Source of the DNA: Deinococcus sonorensis KR-87
GTDB lineage: Bacteria > Deinococcota > Deinococci > Deinococcales > Deinococcaceae
Assembly: GCF_040256395.1 (NCBI RefSeq)
Contig: NZ_CP158297.1
Coordinates: forward strand, 310,001-374,000
Direction: 5' to 3'
DNA: 64,000 bases
A model generated the notes under the pieces. It did no database searches. It saw only the letters and a list, made by a program, of their open reading frames with translations, and had not been told where the DNA came from. The position numbers and the translations under genes were made by a program. Of this stretch, positions 36,061 through 45,706 are shown piece after piece (the first letter of the stretch is position 1; each line of letters opens with the position of its first letter).

Positions 36061-36651
36061 ATGGGCGGGGCGACTCAGGGCAGGCAGGCCACTGAACATC
36101 ACGCGTTCGAGACCATCGAACAGCTGGAGGCGTGGCTGAGCGAGAACCATGCGGCGAAGACGGAACTGTGGGTGCGCATCTTCAAGAAAGGCTCGGGCAC
36201 CCCGACGGTCACCTGGGACGACTGTGTGGTCGCGGCGCTCGCCTGGGGCTGGATCGACGGTCAACGCAATGCGCTCGACGAGGTCTCGTTTGTCCAGCGC
36301 CTGACACCTCGTCGGCCCAAATCCAGCTGGTCGACCCGCAACTGTGACCTCGCCGACCGGCTGATCGCTGAAGGGCGCATGCAGCCGCCCGGCCTGGCAC
36401 ACGTCCAGGCAGCGCGCGAAGATGGGCGCTGGGCGCAGGCGTACTCGGGGGCGGCCGACATGGTCATCCCGGAGGATTTCCTCGCAGCACTGCACCTGAA
36501 CGAGGTGGCGGAGCAGCGCTTCGCCACGCTGAAGCGCACGGCCCTCTACCGGATCTATTACCGTCTTCAGACCGCCAGACGCCCCGAAACCCGGAGGAAG
36601 CGAATCCTGGAGATGGTGGCGCAACTTGAACGCGGCGAGACCATCCGCTGA
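36061..36651 (+). CDS. YdeI/OmpD-associated-family protein, 196 aa
   Basis: The pattern FETIEQLEAWLSENHAAKTELWVRIFKKGSG, then TWDDCVVAALAWGWIDGQRN, FVQRLTPRRPKSSWS and the late LKRTALYRIYYRLQTARRPETRRKRI is that of the YdeI/OmpD-associated family. The N-terminal YdeI-like domain is complete and the C-terminal helical tail is the family's usual end. Function is not established; some relatives are annotated as bacteriocin-protection proteins. No signal peptide, so cytoplasmic. Single gene. Confidence 0.88.
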   Translation: MGGATQGRQATEHHAFETIEQLEAWLSENHAAKTELWVRIFKKGSGTPTVTWDDCVVAALAWGWIDGQRNALDEVSFVQRLTPRRPKSSWSTRNCDLADRLIAEGRMQPPGLAHVQAAREDGRWAQAYSGAADMVIPEDFLAALHLNEVAEQRFATLKRTALYRIYYRLQTARRPETRRKRILEMVAQLERGETIR

Positions 36652-36913
36652 GGAGCCTTGCCCGACCCGGCCCAGGGAGAGGACCGTGCGAGGAGACGCG
36701 CGACGCACCGTGGGTGGGCGCGGCGGTGCCGGGAGCGATCGCCGTCTTCCGGTGGTGTCGTCTCCCCCCGGCTGCCCTGGCGCCCGCCCCCTTTGAACAT
36801 CTGACGCGCCGGAATCCCTTGTTGAAGCAGGGCGGGGCGCCGTCAGGTTTCGGCAGGTGGCCGGTTGCTGGCCCGGCTGATCACTTCAGCCACCGGTTGG
36901 CGCTGAAAGCGGT

Positions 36914-37696
36914 TCACGGCCAGCCGTTGACGTCTGAACCCCCGAACACCGCGCGTCTCAGGCGTTCGGAGAACATGCTCTCCGGGTGGACCGGAGCAGC
37001 GCCACTGACCCGGTCCAGCGTCCGCAGCTGATCGCTGCTCAACGTGAGCGTCAGCGACGCCAGGCTGTCCTGAAGCTGTCCGGCACGGCTGGCTCCAACC
37101 AGAATGGAGCTGACGCCGGGCCGGGCGGCGAGCCAGGCGAGCGCCACCTGGGTGGGGGAATGGCCGACCTGATCGGCCACGACCCGGCGCGCGTCGAGGA
37201 TTGTCCAGTTGCGTCCGGTGAATTTGGTGTCATCGAAGGGATTCGGGCCGCTGAGCCGGCCGTGACCGCGGACGCCCTCACCCGTCCGGGTGTACGTTCC
37301 GGCCAGAAATCCAGCGGCCAGGGGACTCCTGGGGACGATGCGCAGGCCGCCGTCCCGGGCGGCGGCCACGTGCTCCAGTTCCGGTGTGCGCGCGACCAGC
37401 GAGTATTCCAGCTGCATGGCGACGGGCCCCGGCACGTGGTGGACCTGGGCGAGGGTGACGGCCTTGGTGGTGTACCAGGCGGGCGTGTTCGAGAAGCCGA
37501 AGTAGCGGATGCTTCCGGCCCGCACCAGCTCGCCGAGCGTCTGCAGGACCTCCTCGACCGGCGTGACCATGTCCCAGACGTGCAGCCAGGAGAGGTCGAT
37601 GTCGTCCGTCTTCAGCCGGCGAAGTGAGCCTCCAAGCGCCCGAACGATGTTTTCACCAGGCGATCCATCACCTCCTTTTCTCCCGGACCGCGCTCC
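36914..37696 (-). pseudogene. 5'-truncated aldo/keto reductase remnant
   Basis: From 37570 down the frame reads as the C-terminal two thirds of an aldo/keto reductase: VTPVEEVLQTLGELVRAG, YFGFSNTPAWYTTKAV, MQLEYSLVARTPELEHV, VPRSPLAAGFLAGTY, VALAWLAARPGVSSILVGAS. Family homology continues upstream in the same frame without a start (LGGSLRRLKTDDIDLSWLHVWD, from about 37690), then ends. About 100 N-terminal residues are absent, including the catalytic Asp, Tyr and Lys of the family tetrad; only the LH-x-WD histidine region remains. The missing part abuts the mannosidase promoter. Almost certainly inactive. Confidence 0.75.
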
Positions 37697-37722
37697 TCTC
37701 GGCCCTTGACGGACTCCGTTCC

Positions 37723-37735
37723 TTAAAAGTTTTAA
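37723..37735. promoter_or_regulatory. inverted repeat TTAAAA-G-TTTTAA before the mannosidase gene
   Basis: A 13-bp palindrome in an AT-rich island between the truncated reductase and the mannosidase gene, about 24 bp before the ATG at 37759. TACGCT (37744-37749) follows and could be the -10. Position suits an operator. Confidence 0.45.
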
Positions 37736-37758
37736 TTATCTTGTACGCTGAGCAGACG

Positions 37759-40323
37759 ATGACTGACCCTCGCAGCAAGGACCTGACCTTCACCCTGCTT
37801 GGCCACGCCCACCTCGATCCCGTCTGGCTGTGGGACCGCCAGGAGGGCGCCGAAGCCGTCAAGGCCACCTTTCGGAGTGCGCTGGACCGTCTGGGGGAGC
37901 ACCCCGACCTGGTGTTCGGGCACACCTCCGCCGCGCAGTACGCCTGGATGGACCTGCATCCGGAGCTGCTGGCCGAAATCCGGGCCGCCGTTCAGCGTGG
38001 GCAGTGGGAGCTGCTGGGGGGACAGTGGGTCGAGCCGGACGTGAACATTCCTTCCGGTGAGGCCCTGGCCCGCCAGGCGCTGCTTGGGCAGCGGTTCTTC
38101 GAACGCACCTTCGGCCAGCGGTCCCGGGTGGCGTTCCTGCCCGACACCTTTGGGCACCCGCCCACCCTGCCGCAGATCCTCAAGCTGTCGGGGTTGGACC
38201 ACTTCGTGTTCTGGCGACCCCACCCGCATGAGGTGGACCTGCCGTCCAACCTCTTCTGGTGGGAGGGCCCGGACGGCACCCGCATCCTGAGTGCCCGGGT
38301 GGAGTCCTACAACTCCAATCCACGCGACGTGGTGGACACCCTGCAGGCGTCCATCGACTGGCGCCCGGTCGACCGGCCCGAGTGGCTGGTGGTGTACGGC
38401 GTCGGCAACCACGGCGGCGGGCCCACCCGGAAGGCCATCGCCAACCTGCGCGCCCTGATGGTCGACCCCGCGTGGCCGACCCTGCAGATGGGCACCGCCG
38501 AGGGCTTCTTCACCCGGGCGCTTCAGCAGGGCGACCTCCCCGTGTTCAGCGGCCCGCTGCAGTACACCTTCCGCGGCTGCTACACCTCCCACAGCGGCGT
38601 CAAGCGCCTCAACCGGCTGGGCGAACACACGCTGGGGGCCGCGGAGAAATGGTCGACCATCGCCACCCACTATGGCCGCCCATACCCGGGCGCGGCCCTG
38701 GAGCGCGCGTGGCAGCACCTGCTCTTCAACCAGTTCCACGACATCGTCTGTGGAACCAGCATTCCCCGGGCGTACGAGGATGCCCGCGACGAGCAGGGGG
38801 AGGCGGTCGGCACCGGGAAGCGGACGCTTCACGACGCGATGCAGGTGATCGCCCACCACATCGACACGCGCAGCGCTGCCGACGTCCAGGTGGAGGAGGT
38901 GATGCGCCGCGTGCGCACCGGGCCGGGCAACGCGGTGGCCGACATGGGCGACGGCGTTCCGCTGGTGGTCTTCAACCCGAGTCCCTGGCCACGCCAGGAG
39001 GTCATCGACGTGGAACTGAACGACTGGCACGTCATGGACCTGCAGGTGCTGGACGACCACCAGCGGCCGGTGGTGCATCAGTTTGCGATGGGTCAGGCGG
39101 GACCACCCCGCAAGCGGGCCGCGTTCCTGGCCGAGGTGCCCGCGCTGGGGTACCGGGTGTACCGTGTGGTGGACCGGCCCCCACACGTGCCGGGGGTGGA
39201 CGCCCGGCCGCTCAGCGCCACCGAGCGGGTGCTGGAGAACGCCTGGTGGCGTCTGGAGCTGGACCCGCGCACCGGGGCGCTGCGCAGCCTGCGCGACAAG
39301 CAGCTGGACCGCGAACTGCTCGCCGGCGCGGGCGCACAGCTGCTGGTGATCGAGGACCCCAGCAATCCCTGGGGCAAAGGGGATGCCTTCCGCCACCTGG
39401 CGGGCGTGTTCGGTGAGCCGCACGTCCAGCTGCTCGAGGCGGGCCCGGTCCGGGCGACGCTGCGCGTCACCACCCGCTGGGGACACTCGACCGCCCGACA
39501 GGACCTCTCGATCTACCGCGACAGCCCTGCCATCCACGGCCACCTGCAGCTCGACTGGCACGAGGACTACCGCATGGTGAAGCTCGCGTTTCCATTCGCG
39601 CTGGAGGACACCACCGCCACCTTCTCGGTGCCGTTCGGTCACGTGCAGCGGCCAGCCGGCGGGCAGGAGGAACCCTCGCAGGCGTGGGTGGACATCTCCG
39701 GCGTGCTGGCCAGCTCCGGGAAGCCCACCGAGGCCAACGTCCATCAGCTGGGGGACGAGGGGGGCTCCATGGCCCGGCGCCACGCCGGTCGGGTGCCGTA
39801 CGGCGCCGCGCTGCTGAACGACGGCAAGTACGGCGCGGACGTGCACGGCGGGGAGGTGCGCCTCTCGATACTGCGCAGCCCGATTTACGGCGGGGGGGAC
39901 CGCCCGGAGCAGCCCCGGCCGGTGGACCAGTACCTCGATCAGGGCGTCTCCGAGACGCGCTGGGCCCTGCTCCCGCACCCCGGCGCGTGGCAGGACAGCG
40001 GCGTGGTGCAGGCCGCACAGGCGTTCAACGAGCCGCTCACCTTCGTGCGGGAATTCGCGCACGCCGGCCCGTTACCGCGCACCCTGTCGTTCCTGACCAT
40101 CGAGCCGCCTGACGCCGTGGTCCTCACCGCACTCAAGCAGGCGGAGGACAGCGAAGACTGGATCGTGCGCCTGTACGAACCGCACGGCCGCACGGCACAC
40201 GTCCAGGTCAGCGTCCCGATGCTGAACGTGTCCCTGGAGGCCGCACTCACGCCCCATCAGATCAAGACCCTCCGCCTGCGTCCCGACGGCACGTCCCGGG
40301 AAGTCAATTTTCTGGAGGACTGA
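37759..40323 (+). CDS. GH38 alpha-mannosidase, 854 aa
   Basis: The ATG at 37759 places the family N-terminus (FTLLGHAHLDPVWLWD) correctly: His18 and Asp20 are zinc ligands of GH38. The nucleophile region appears as RVAFLPDTFGHPPTLPQIL (family Asp after FxPD-x-FGH). LLFNQFHDIVCGTSI carries the last zinc His and general region, typical of GH38. The C-terminal two thirds are beta-sandwich domains, ending LSFLTIEPP and MLNVSLEAALTPHQIKTL. No signal peptide, so cytoplasmic hydrolysis of alpha-mannosides is predicted. A palindrome upstream may be its operator. Confidence 0.93.
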   Translation: MTDPRSKDLTFTLLGHAHLDPVWLWDRQEGAEAVKATFRSALDRLGEHPDLVFGHTSAAQYAWMDLHPELLAEIRAAVQRGQWELLGGQWVEPDVNIPSGEALARQALLGQRFFERTFGQRSRVAFLPDTFGHPPTLPQILKLSGLDHFVFWRPHPHEVDLPSNLFWWEGPDGTRILSARVESYNSNPRDVVDTLQASIDWRPVDRPEWLVVYGVGNHGGGPTRKAIANLRALMVDPAWPTLQMGTAEGFFTRALQQGDLPVFSGPLQYTFRGCYTSHSGVKRLNRLGEHTLGAAEKWSTIATHYGRPYPGAALERAWQHLLFNQFHDIVCGTSIPRAYEDARDEQGEAVGTGKRTLHDAMQVIAHHIDTRSAADVQVEEVMRRVRTGPGNAVADMGDGVPLVVFNPSPWPRQEVIDVELNDWHVMDLQVLDDHQRPVVHQFAMGQAGPPRKRAAFLAEVPALGYRVYRVVDRPPHVPGVDARPLSATERVLENAWWRLELDPRTGALRSLRDKQLDRELLAGAGAQLLVIEDPSNPWGKGDAFRHLAGVFGEPHVQLLEAGPVRATLRVTTRWGHSTARQDLSIYRDSPAIHGHLQLDWHEDYRMVKLAFPFALEDTTATFSVPFGHVQRPAGGQEEPSQAWVDISGVLASSGKPTEANVHQLGDEGGSMARRHAGRVPYGAALLNDGKYGADVHGGEVRLSILRSPIYGGGDRPEQPRPVDQYLDQGVSETRWALLPHPGAWQDSGVVQAAQAFNEPLTFVREFAHAGPLPRTLSFLTIEPPDAVVLTALKQAEDSEDWIVRLYEPHGRTAHVQVSVPMLNVSLEAALTPHQIKTLRLRPDGTSREVNFLED

Positions 40324-40650
40324 CGTGGCAGGGACGGCGATGAACGGCACCTGAAGTTCTGACCCGTGCCCTTGCAGGTCTTCACCGCTTCTGGCACCCC
40401 AACGACCTGCCGCACCCGCCTGCACGCGGTCCGCTCCACACCGCGACACGCCCCTCTCCATCGGAGGTTCGATCGGCGGAAACACGCCAGGCAGTGCTGA
40501 AGGTGCACGCCCGGATCCGCGCCCAAGCCGATCCAGCCCGGGGCTTCTGTCGCCCACGTTCTCGCCTGGAGGTCTGCGGGCAGGCGGGATTCCGCCGCGG
40601 GTTCCCTGTTCCTGTCACGCCTCGGGCTCCCCCCCATGCGGCGCCGCGGC
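40324..40650. other. intergenic gap between convergent genes
   Basis: No gene. GCGGCGCCGC (a 10-bp palindrome near 40639-40648) lies just after the minus-strand stop and may help terminate it. Confidence 0.35.
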
Positions 40651-41655
40651 TTACAGCGAGACGGTCCTGAGCCCCTGCTGCTGGCGCGCGAGGCGCACCA
40701 CGTGGCCGGCCAGGGCCGTGTCCTGGAGTGAGACGCCGGTCGAGTCGAACACCGTGATCTCCTGATCGGACGTTCGGCCCGGTCGCTGACCGGCGCAGAG
40801 CTCGCCAAGCTCGGCGTGCACGTCCTCCTCGCGCATCAGGCCGCGTGCGAGTGGCTCCTGCAGCTCCCCGAGGGCAGCACTCTGCGCGCGGCGGTCCACG
40901 ACCAGCGTCGCGGCGGCCACCAGTTCGGGATCAAGCTCCTGTTTGCCCGGCGCGTCGGACCCCATGGCGTTGATGTGCGTGCCGGGGGCGATCCACGCCC
41001 GCTGGACGATCGCCTGCTCGGCGGGCGTGACCGTCACGACGATGTCTGCGCCGTCGCAGGCGTGCTGCCCGTCCTGAACGGCCCGGGCCGTGACGCCCGG
41101 CAGGTCCAGCCGCTCCGCGAAGCGTTCGGCGCGCGCGAAGGACCGGGACCAGATCCGCACCTCGCGCACGGACCGGACGGTCATGAGCGCTTCGAGCTGC
41201 GCGCGCGCCTGGCCGCCCGTGCCGAACAGGGCCACGACCGCGGCGTCCCCGCGGGCGAGGTGGCGGGCCGCGACGGCGCCCGCAGCGGCGGTGCGGTACT
41301 CGGTGATCGCGTTCGCGGCGAGCAGCGCCGACGGTTGCCCGGTGTGCGGGTCGCCCAGCAGCATGGCCGCGCTGTGGGTCGGCAGGTCCCGTTCGAGGTT
41401 CCCGGGAAAGTACGAGCCCATCTTCAGGCCGAACACTTCCAGGGTGTCCTCGCCCGCGCCGAGGCGCAGGTGGCTGGACTTGATGCTGTACCGGCCACCG
41501 TTCAGGCTGTGGCCGACCACCGGCAGCACGCTCACCTGCCCCCGCGCGTCGGCGGCGAAGGCCGCGTCGATCAGCGCGATCACGTCCGGCCAGCCCAGCA
41601 GCGCGCGAATGGCGTCGTCGTCCAGCACGGCGAGGTTCAGCGGCCGGTGCGCCAT
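40651..41655 (-). CDS. ornithine cyclodeaminase / mu-crystallin family protein, 334 aa
   Basis: The start overlaps the preceding gene's stop (TGATG, one shared base), so it is translationally coupled to the dehydratase-like gene. Rossmann motif VALFGTGGQARAQLEALM; earlier GGRYSIKSSHLRLG contains the family Lys region; later PGTHINAMGSDAPGKQELD is a hallmark of the family, with the catalytic Asp. Members either cyclodeaminate ornithine or reduce cyclic or linear imino acids with NAD(P)H. Next to a PLP dehydratase, an imine- or ketimine-reductase job on the dehydratase product is plausible. Confidence 0.9.
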   Translation of the reverse strand: MAHRPLNLAVLDDDAIRALLGWPDVIALIDAAFAADARGQVSVLPVVGHSLNGGRYSIKSSHLRLGAGEDTLEVFGLKMGSYFPGNLERDLPTHSAAMLLGDPHTGQPSALLAANAITEYRTAAAGAVAARHLARGDAAVVALFGTGGQARAQLEALMTVRSVREVRIWSRSFARAERFAERLDLPGVTARAVQDGQHACDGADIVVTVTPAEQAIVQRAWIAPGTHINAMGSDAPGKQELDPELVAAATLVVDRRAQSAALGELQEPLARGLMREEDVHAELGELCAGQRPGRTSDQEITVFDSTGVSLQDTALAGHVVRLARQQQGLRTVSL

Positions 41656-42629
41656 CAGGCGTGGTCCTCGGTGAGCAGCTGCACCAGCAGGTCCGGGTCG
41701 AGGTTCCCGCCACTCAGCACCGCCACCAGCGGGCCGGTCTCGCCGAGCTGCTCGCGGTGGTACAGCGCCGCGGCGACGCTCACCGCGCCGCTCGGTTCCG
41801 TGACCAGGCGGGCGCGCAGCGCCGATTCACGCGCGGCGCGGCGCAGTTCAGTCTCGCTGACGGTCACGATGTCGTCCACGAAGGCCCGGATGTGCGCCCA
41901 GTTGAGGGTGCCGAGGTGCTGGACGCGCAGGCCGTCCGCGAGGGTCTGCCCGACCTGCTCGGCGGTGTACGTGACGAGGGTGCCGCTCCGCAGGCTGTCG
42001 CGGGCGTCCGCGGCGAACTCGGGTTCCACACCGATGATCCGCACGTCGGGACGCTGCTGCTTGATCGCGGCGGCCACGCCGGAGATCAGCCCGCCGCCGC
42101 TGACCGGCACCAGCACCGTCCTGACGTCCGCCAGGTCCTCGAGGATTTCAAGGCCGACGGTGCCGGCGCCGGCGATGATGCGCGCGTCGTCATACGGCGG
42201 GACGGGGGTCAGGCCGCGTTCGGCGCCGAGGGCTTCGGCGGTGCGGGCACGGTCTTCGCTGGCGGGCCCGACGATGACGACTTCGGCGCCGAACGCGCGG
42301 GTCATGTGGAGCTTGAGGCGGGGCGCGTTCTCGGGCATGACGATCACGGCGGGAATGCCCAGCTGCTGGGCCGCATACGCCACCGCCTGGGCATGATTGC
42401 CGCTGGAGTGCGCCACCACACCGCGCGCCCGTTCCTCGGGCGTGAGGCCGAGGAGGGCGTTAAACGCGCCGCGCAGCTTGAAGGCCCCCGTCGGCTGGAG
42501 GCTTTCGGGCTTCAGCCACACGCCCTCCAGCGGGAACGGTACCAGCGGCGTGCGCACCACGTGCGGGCGGATGCGGGTATGGGCGGTGCGAATGGCGTCC
42601 AGCGAAACCAGCTCGGGGGTGGGGTGCAT
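41655..42629 (-). CDS. threonine/serine dehydratase-type PLP enzyme, 324 aa
   Basis: The ATG at 42629 gives a family-like N-terminus (SLDAIRTAHTRIRPHVVRTPL). Schiff-base Lys in SLQPTGAFKLRGAFNALLG; phosphate-binding and substrate loops SSGNHAQAVAYAA and PVSGGGLISGVAAA; late serine of the PLP-N1 site in VAVLSGGNLDPDLLV. At 324 residues it lacks the C-terminal ACT regulatory domain, so it is the catabolic/serine-racemase-like form, not biosynthetic IlvA. Coupled to a cyclodeaminase-family gene, as in EutB/EutC of ectoine breakdown and similar amino-acid catabolic pairs. The true substrate is not shown. Confidence 0.9.
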   Translation of the reverse strand: MHPTPELVSLDAIRTAHTRIRPHVVRTPLVPFPLEGVWLKPESLQPTGAFKLRGAFNALLGLTPEERARGVVAHSSGNHAQAVAYAAQQLGIPAVIVMPENAPRLKLHMTRAFGAEVVIVGPASEDRARTAEALGAERGLTPVPPYDDARIIAGAGTVGLEILEDLADVRTVLVPVSGGGLISGVAAAIKQQRPDVRIIGVEPEFAADARDSLRSGTLVTYTAEQVGQTLADGLRVQHLGTLNWAHIRAFVDDIVTVSETELRRAARESALRARLVTEPSGAVSVAAALYHREQLGETGPLVAVLSGGNLDPDLLVQLLTEDHA

Positions 42630-43009
42630 GGGGGACCTCAGGGGAAAGGCGAGGGACGGAACACCGGCGGTGGATCTCACGTTCCCACACGCCGGGATGG
42701 TGTGTCCACCTGCTGAAGCGGACGCCCGACCGGACGCTGCGCCTCGACCACGTCCAGCCGCTCATCCGGAACCCCGCCGGAGACCGTCACGCCCTGAGAC
42801 GACCTCGTGGTGCAGGACCTCACCGGTGCCGAAGAGACATCCACCGGCCCGTCCACACGCCCGGGCTGAACCCCAGTCGTGTTCCAGGCTGCGCTTGATG
42901 GCCGCCCGATGTCAGAAGCCTGAGAGAGCGGGCTGCCTACACTTCCAGCAGCCCTGTGGTGTCACGAGGCAGGTTCGTTCTCTTTTCGTTGCGTCTCGAC
43001 CGGAGTTCT
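42630..43009. other. intergenic gap between divergent genes
   Basis: TACACT (42938-42943) is a likely -10 for the GGDEF-EAL gene, giving a start near 42950 and a leader of about 60 nt. No gene seen. Confidence 0.4.
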
Positions 43010-45301
43010 GTGCGTCCCGTTTCTCAATCCACTCTACTGGTCCTGCTCTCGGGTTCCGTGGTCTTTCAGCTGGCCTGGCTGCTCCTCCGTTGGGGAAGCG
43101 CCAACCAGGCCTTGTGGTACGCCGACCTGACGTACCTGCTGGTCATCTACCTCAGCACCGCGTTGACCGCGCGCGCCGCTCAGACCGCGGACCGTCACCG
43201 GCGGGGCACCGCCCGGCTGCTGCTGGGGGCCATGCTGATGCTCAGTGCCGGGGAGAGCGTGTGGGTGTACTTCGACCTGTTCACCCAGCGCGCGCCCGAC
43301 GCCTCCATGGCCGACCTGTGTTACTACGCCTTCTACCTGCTGCTGGGGTGGACGCTACTGCGTCAGTCGGGCGCCGGGGTGCGGTCGCTGTCGACGGTGG
43401 CCACGCTGCTGGACAGCATTCTGGTGGTGGGCGTGGCCGGGCTGGTGGCCTGGTTCTCCTTCCTCGCGAACGTGGCGACCGACAGCACCGCGTCCGCCCT
43501 GGTCCGGGTGGTGACGTTGTCGTACCCGGCGCTGGACCTGGGGCTGCTGACCGTGATCCTGATCGCCCTGCGGGGAACACGCACGGCGGGCCAGACCCTG
43601 CTGTTCGCCGGTGGGCTGGGTGTGTACATCCTGGCGGACCTGAGTTACGCGTACCTCAACAGCCGGGGCGCGTACGCTTCCGGCAACTGGATCGACGTGC
43701 TGTGGACGCTCGGAACGGCGGCGTTGGCGGTGGCCGGCTCGCGGCCCCCCCAGACCTCCGGTGCCCCGGCACCGCTCCTGAACGCCCTCACGCGTCTGCG
43801 GCAGCGTCTCGCGGCGCTGCCGTATCTCGCGGTGCTGGTGTCCTGCATCCTGCTGATCCTGAGTATGCTGCGGCCCTCGGTGGCGACGCCTGGGGTGGTG
43901 TGGGGCACCGTGGTGGTGTTCGGACTGGTGATGCTGCGTCAAGCCGTGGCGTTTCACGAGAACGCCCAGCTGAACCAGCAGATTGAACAGAGCCAGGCGC
44001 AGCTGCGTCACCAGGCCTACCATGACGCGCTGACCGGCCTGCCCAACCGGGCGATGTTTGTGGAGCGGTTGCAGCTGGCCTTGCGGCGGGCCGTTCCGGA
44101 GGGCCTGCAGGTGAGCGTGCTGTGCATTGACCTCGACGGATTCAAACTGGTCAATGACAGTTTCGGCCATGCGGCAGGCGACGCCCTGCTGGTGCAGGCC
44201 AGCGGCCGCATGGCGGGCCTGCTGCAGGACGGCGACACGCTGGCCCGCATCGGGGGCGATGAGTTCATCCTGATCACCGTCAGGCCGCTGGGTCTGGAGG
44301 ACGCCCCGGCCGTGGCCGCGCACCTGAACGCGCTGCTCAGCCAGCCGTTCCAAGTGGGTCCGCATCAGCTGTACCTGACCGCTTCGATCGGCATCAGCAC
44401 CGCCGGCCTCAGCGGAGGGGACCCCGCTGAGCTTCAGCGGCAGGCGGACCTGGCGCTCTATCAGGCGAAATCCAGGGGCAAGAATGCGTATCAGGTGTTC
44501 ACGCCGGAACTGGCGCGCAGCGTGCACGCGCGCGAGCACATCAGCCGGGAACTTCACTTCGCGCTGGAGCGAGAAGAGTTCTCGCTGCGCTATCAGCCGC
44601 AGTTTCAGGGGCAGCAGCTGATCGGTGTCGAAGCGCTGCTGCGGTGGCACAGCCACGTGCTGGGCGACGTGCCTCCGGGCGAGTTCATCGGGGTAGCCGA
44701 GGACACGGGCCTGATCTTCGCGGTGGGCGAGTGGGTGCTCGACCACGCCTGCCGACAGGCGGCGGCCTGGCATGCTGCAGGGCAGCCGCTGCGGGTGGCG
44801 GTGAACATCTCCCCGCGGCAATTCGCGCGCCAGGATTTCGTGACCCTGGTCACGGCGGCCCTCACGCGTCACGCGCTGCCGGCACGGCTGCTGGAGCTGG
44901 AGCTGACCGAACGGCTGGTGGTGGAGGACCTGCAGGGCGCTGCCGCCAAGATCACCCAGCTCCGGCAGCTGGGTGTCCTCGTGTCACTTGATGATTTTGG
45001 CGGAGGTCAATCCTCGCTGAGCTACCTGATGATGCTGCCGGTCAATGCGCTCAAGATCGACCGCAACTTCGTCGTGAACGCCGAGCAGAACGAGGCGGGC
45101 CAACGGGTGATTCAGGCGATCACCACCATCGCCCACGCGTTGAACCTGCACGTGGTGGCCGAAGGTGTGGAAACGGCCGCTCAGCTGTCGCTCGTGTCGT
45201 CGTTGGGATGCGAGGTCGTGCAGGGGTACCTGCTGGGAGCGCCGATGTCCGCCGAAGCGCTGACCGGAGGGCGGACACTTCCGGCACCCTCGACCGCCTA
45301 A
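43010..45301 (+). CDS. membrane GGDEF-EAL protein (c-di-GMP turnover), about 763 aa
   Basis: I take the GTG at 43010, preceded by GGAG; an in-frame GTG at 42956 would add 18 residues with no ribosome binding site. Eight or nine membrane helices fill residues 1-310 (LLVLLSGSVVFQLAWLLL onward), a MASE-like sensor I cannot name. GGDEF domain at about 345-500 with DALTGLPNRAMFVERL and intact IGGDEF; EAL domain at about 520-755 with GVEALLRW, LELELTE, LDDFGGGQSSLSYL and DRNFV. Both active sites look intact, so either synthesis or breakdown of c-di-GMP could dominate. Confidence 0.93.
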   Translation: MRPVSQSTLLVLLSGSVVFQLAWLLLRWGSANQALWYADLTYLLVIYLSTALTARAAQTADRHRRGTARLLLGAMLMLSAGESVWVYFDLFTQRAPDASMADLCYYAFYLLLGWTLLRQSGAGVRSLSTVATLLDSILVVGVAGLVAWFSFLANVATDSTASALVRVVTLSYPALDLGLLTVILIALRGTRTAGQTLLFAGGLGVYILADLSYAYLNSRGAYASGNWIDVLWTLGTAALAVAGSRPPQTSGAPAPLLNALTRLRQRLAALPYLAVLVSCILLILSMLRPSVATPGVVWGTVVVFGLVMLRQAVAFHENAQLNQQIEQSQAQLRHQAYHDALTGLPNRAMFVERLQLALRRAVPEGLQVSVLCIDLDGFKLVNDSFGHAAGDALLVQASGRMAGLLQDGDTLARIGGDEFILITVRPLGLEDAPAVAAHLNALLSQPFQVGPHQLYLTASIGISTAGLSGGDPAELQRQADLALYQAKSRGKNAYQVFTPELARSVHAREHISRELHFALEREEFSLRYQPQFQGQQLIGVEALLRWHSHVLGDVPPGEFIGVAEDTGLIFAVGEWVLDHACRQAAAWHAAGQPLRVAVNISPRQFARQDFVTLVTAALTRHALPARLLELELTERLVVEDLQGAAAKITQLRQLGVLVSLDDFGGGQSSLSYLMMLPVNALKIDRNFVVNAEQNEAGQRVIQAITTIAHALNLHVVAEGVETAAQLSLVSSLGCEVVQGYLLGAPMSAEALTGGRTLPAPSTA

Positions 45302-45706
45302 GCCAGGGCTGCAGTGCCGCAGACCTCGTGTGGCGGGGTGCGGAGGTGAGCCCAGGCCGGCCCCGGTGCGTGACCACCGGACCTGGACGCGGCGCGCGAC
45401 GTCCTGATGGATGGTCCGGCGCCGGCTTCCCAGCGTGCTCATGGGCGGACCGCTGAGGTCTGGAGCGGAGCCTTCAGGCAGGCCAGCCATCACGGACCGG
45501 CCAGCCGTCTGCAGGACCTCCTGCCGGGACACGGCGGTGATCCGGCGCCCGTGGCGTCTGCTGATGTCCCACCATCGGCGTCCAGCGAAGGGCCGCCCGC
45601 GCCCGCCATCCTGCACGCGGGTCAACCGATCAGAGGCGGCAGAACTCGTCACCGTCGGAGATGGCGGACCTGAGGCGGGTGACCTTCCAGATGGGCCGTC
45701 CCCGTA

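Noticed and set aside
36914..37570. aldo/keto reductase as an intact 218-aa gene from the internal ATG
   Set aside because: Family homology continues upstream of that ATG and the catalytic Asp/Tyr/Lys region is absent, so a truncated gene fits better.
37732..40062. 776-codon open frame opposite the mannosidase
   Set aside because: Antisense shadow; the plus strand has complete GH38 motifs.
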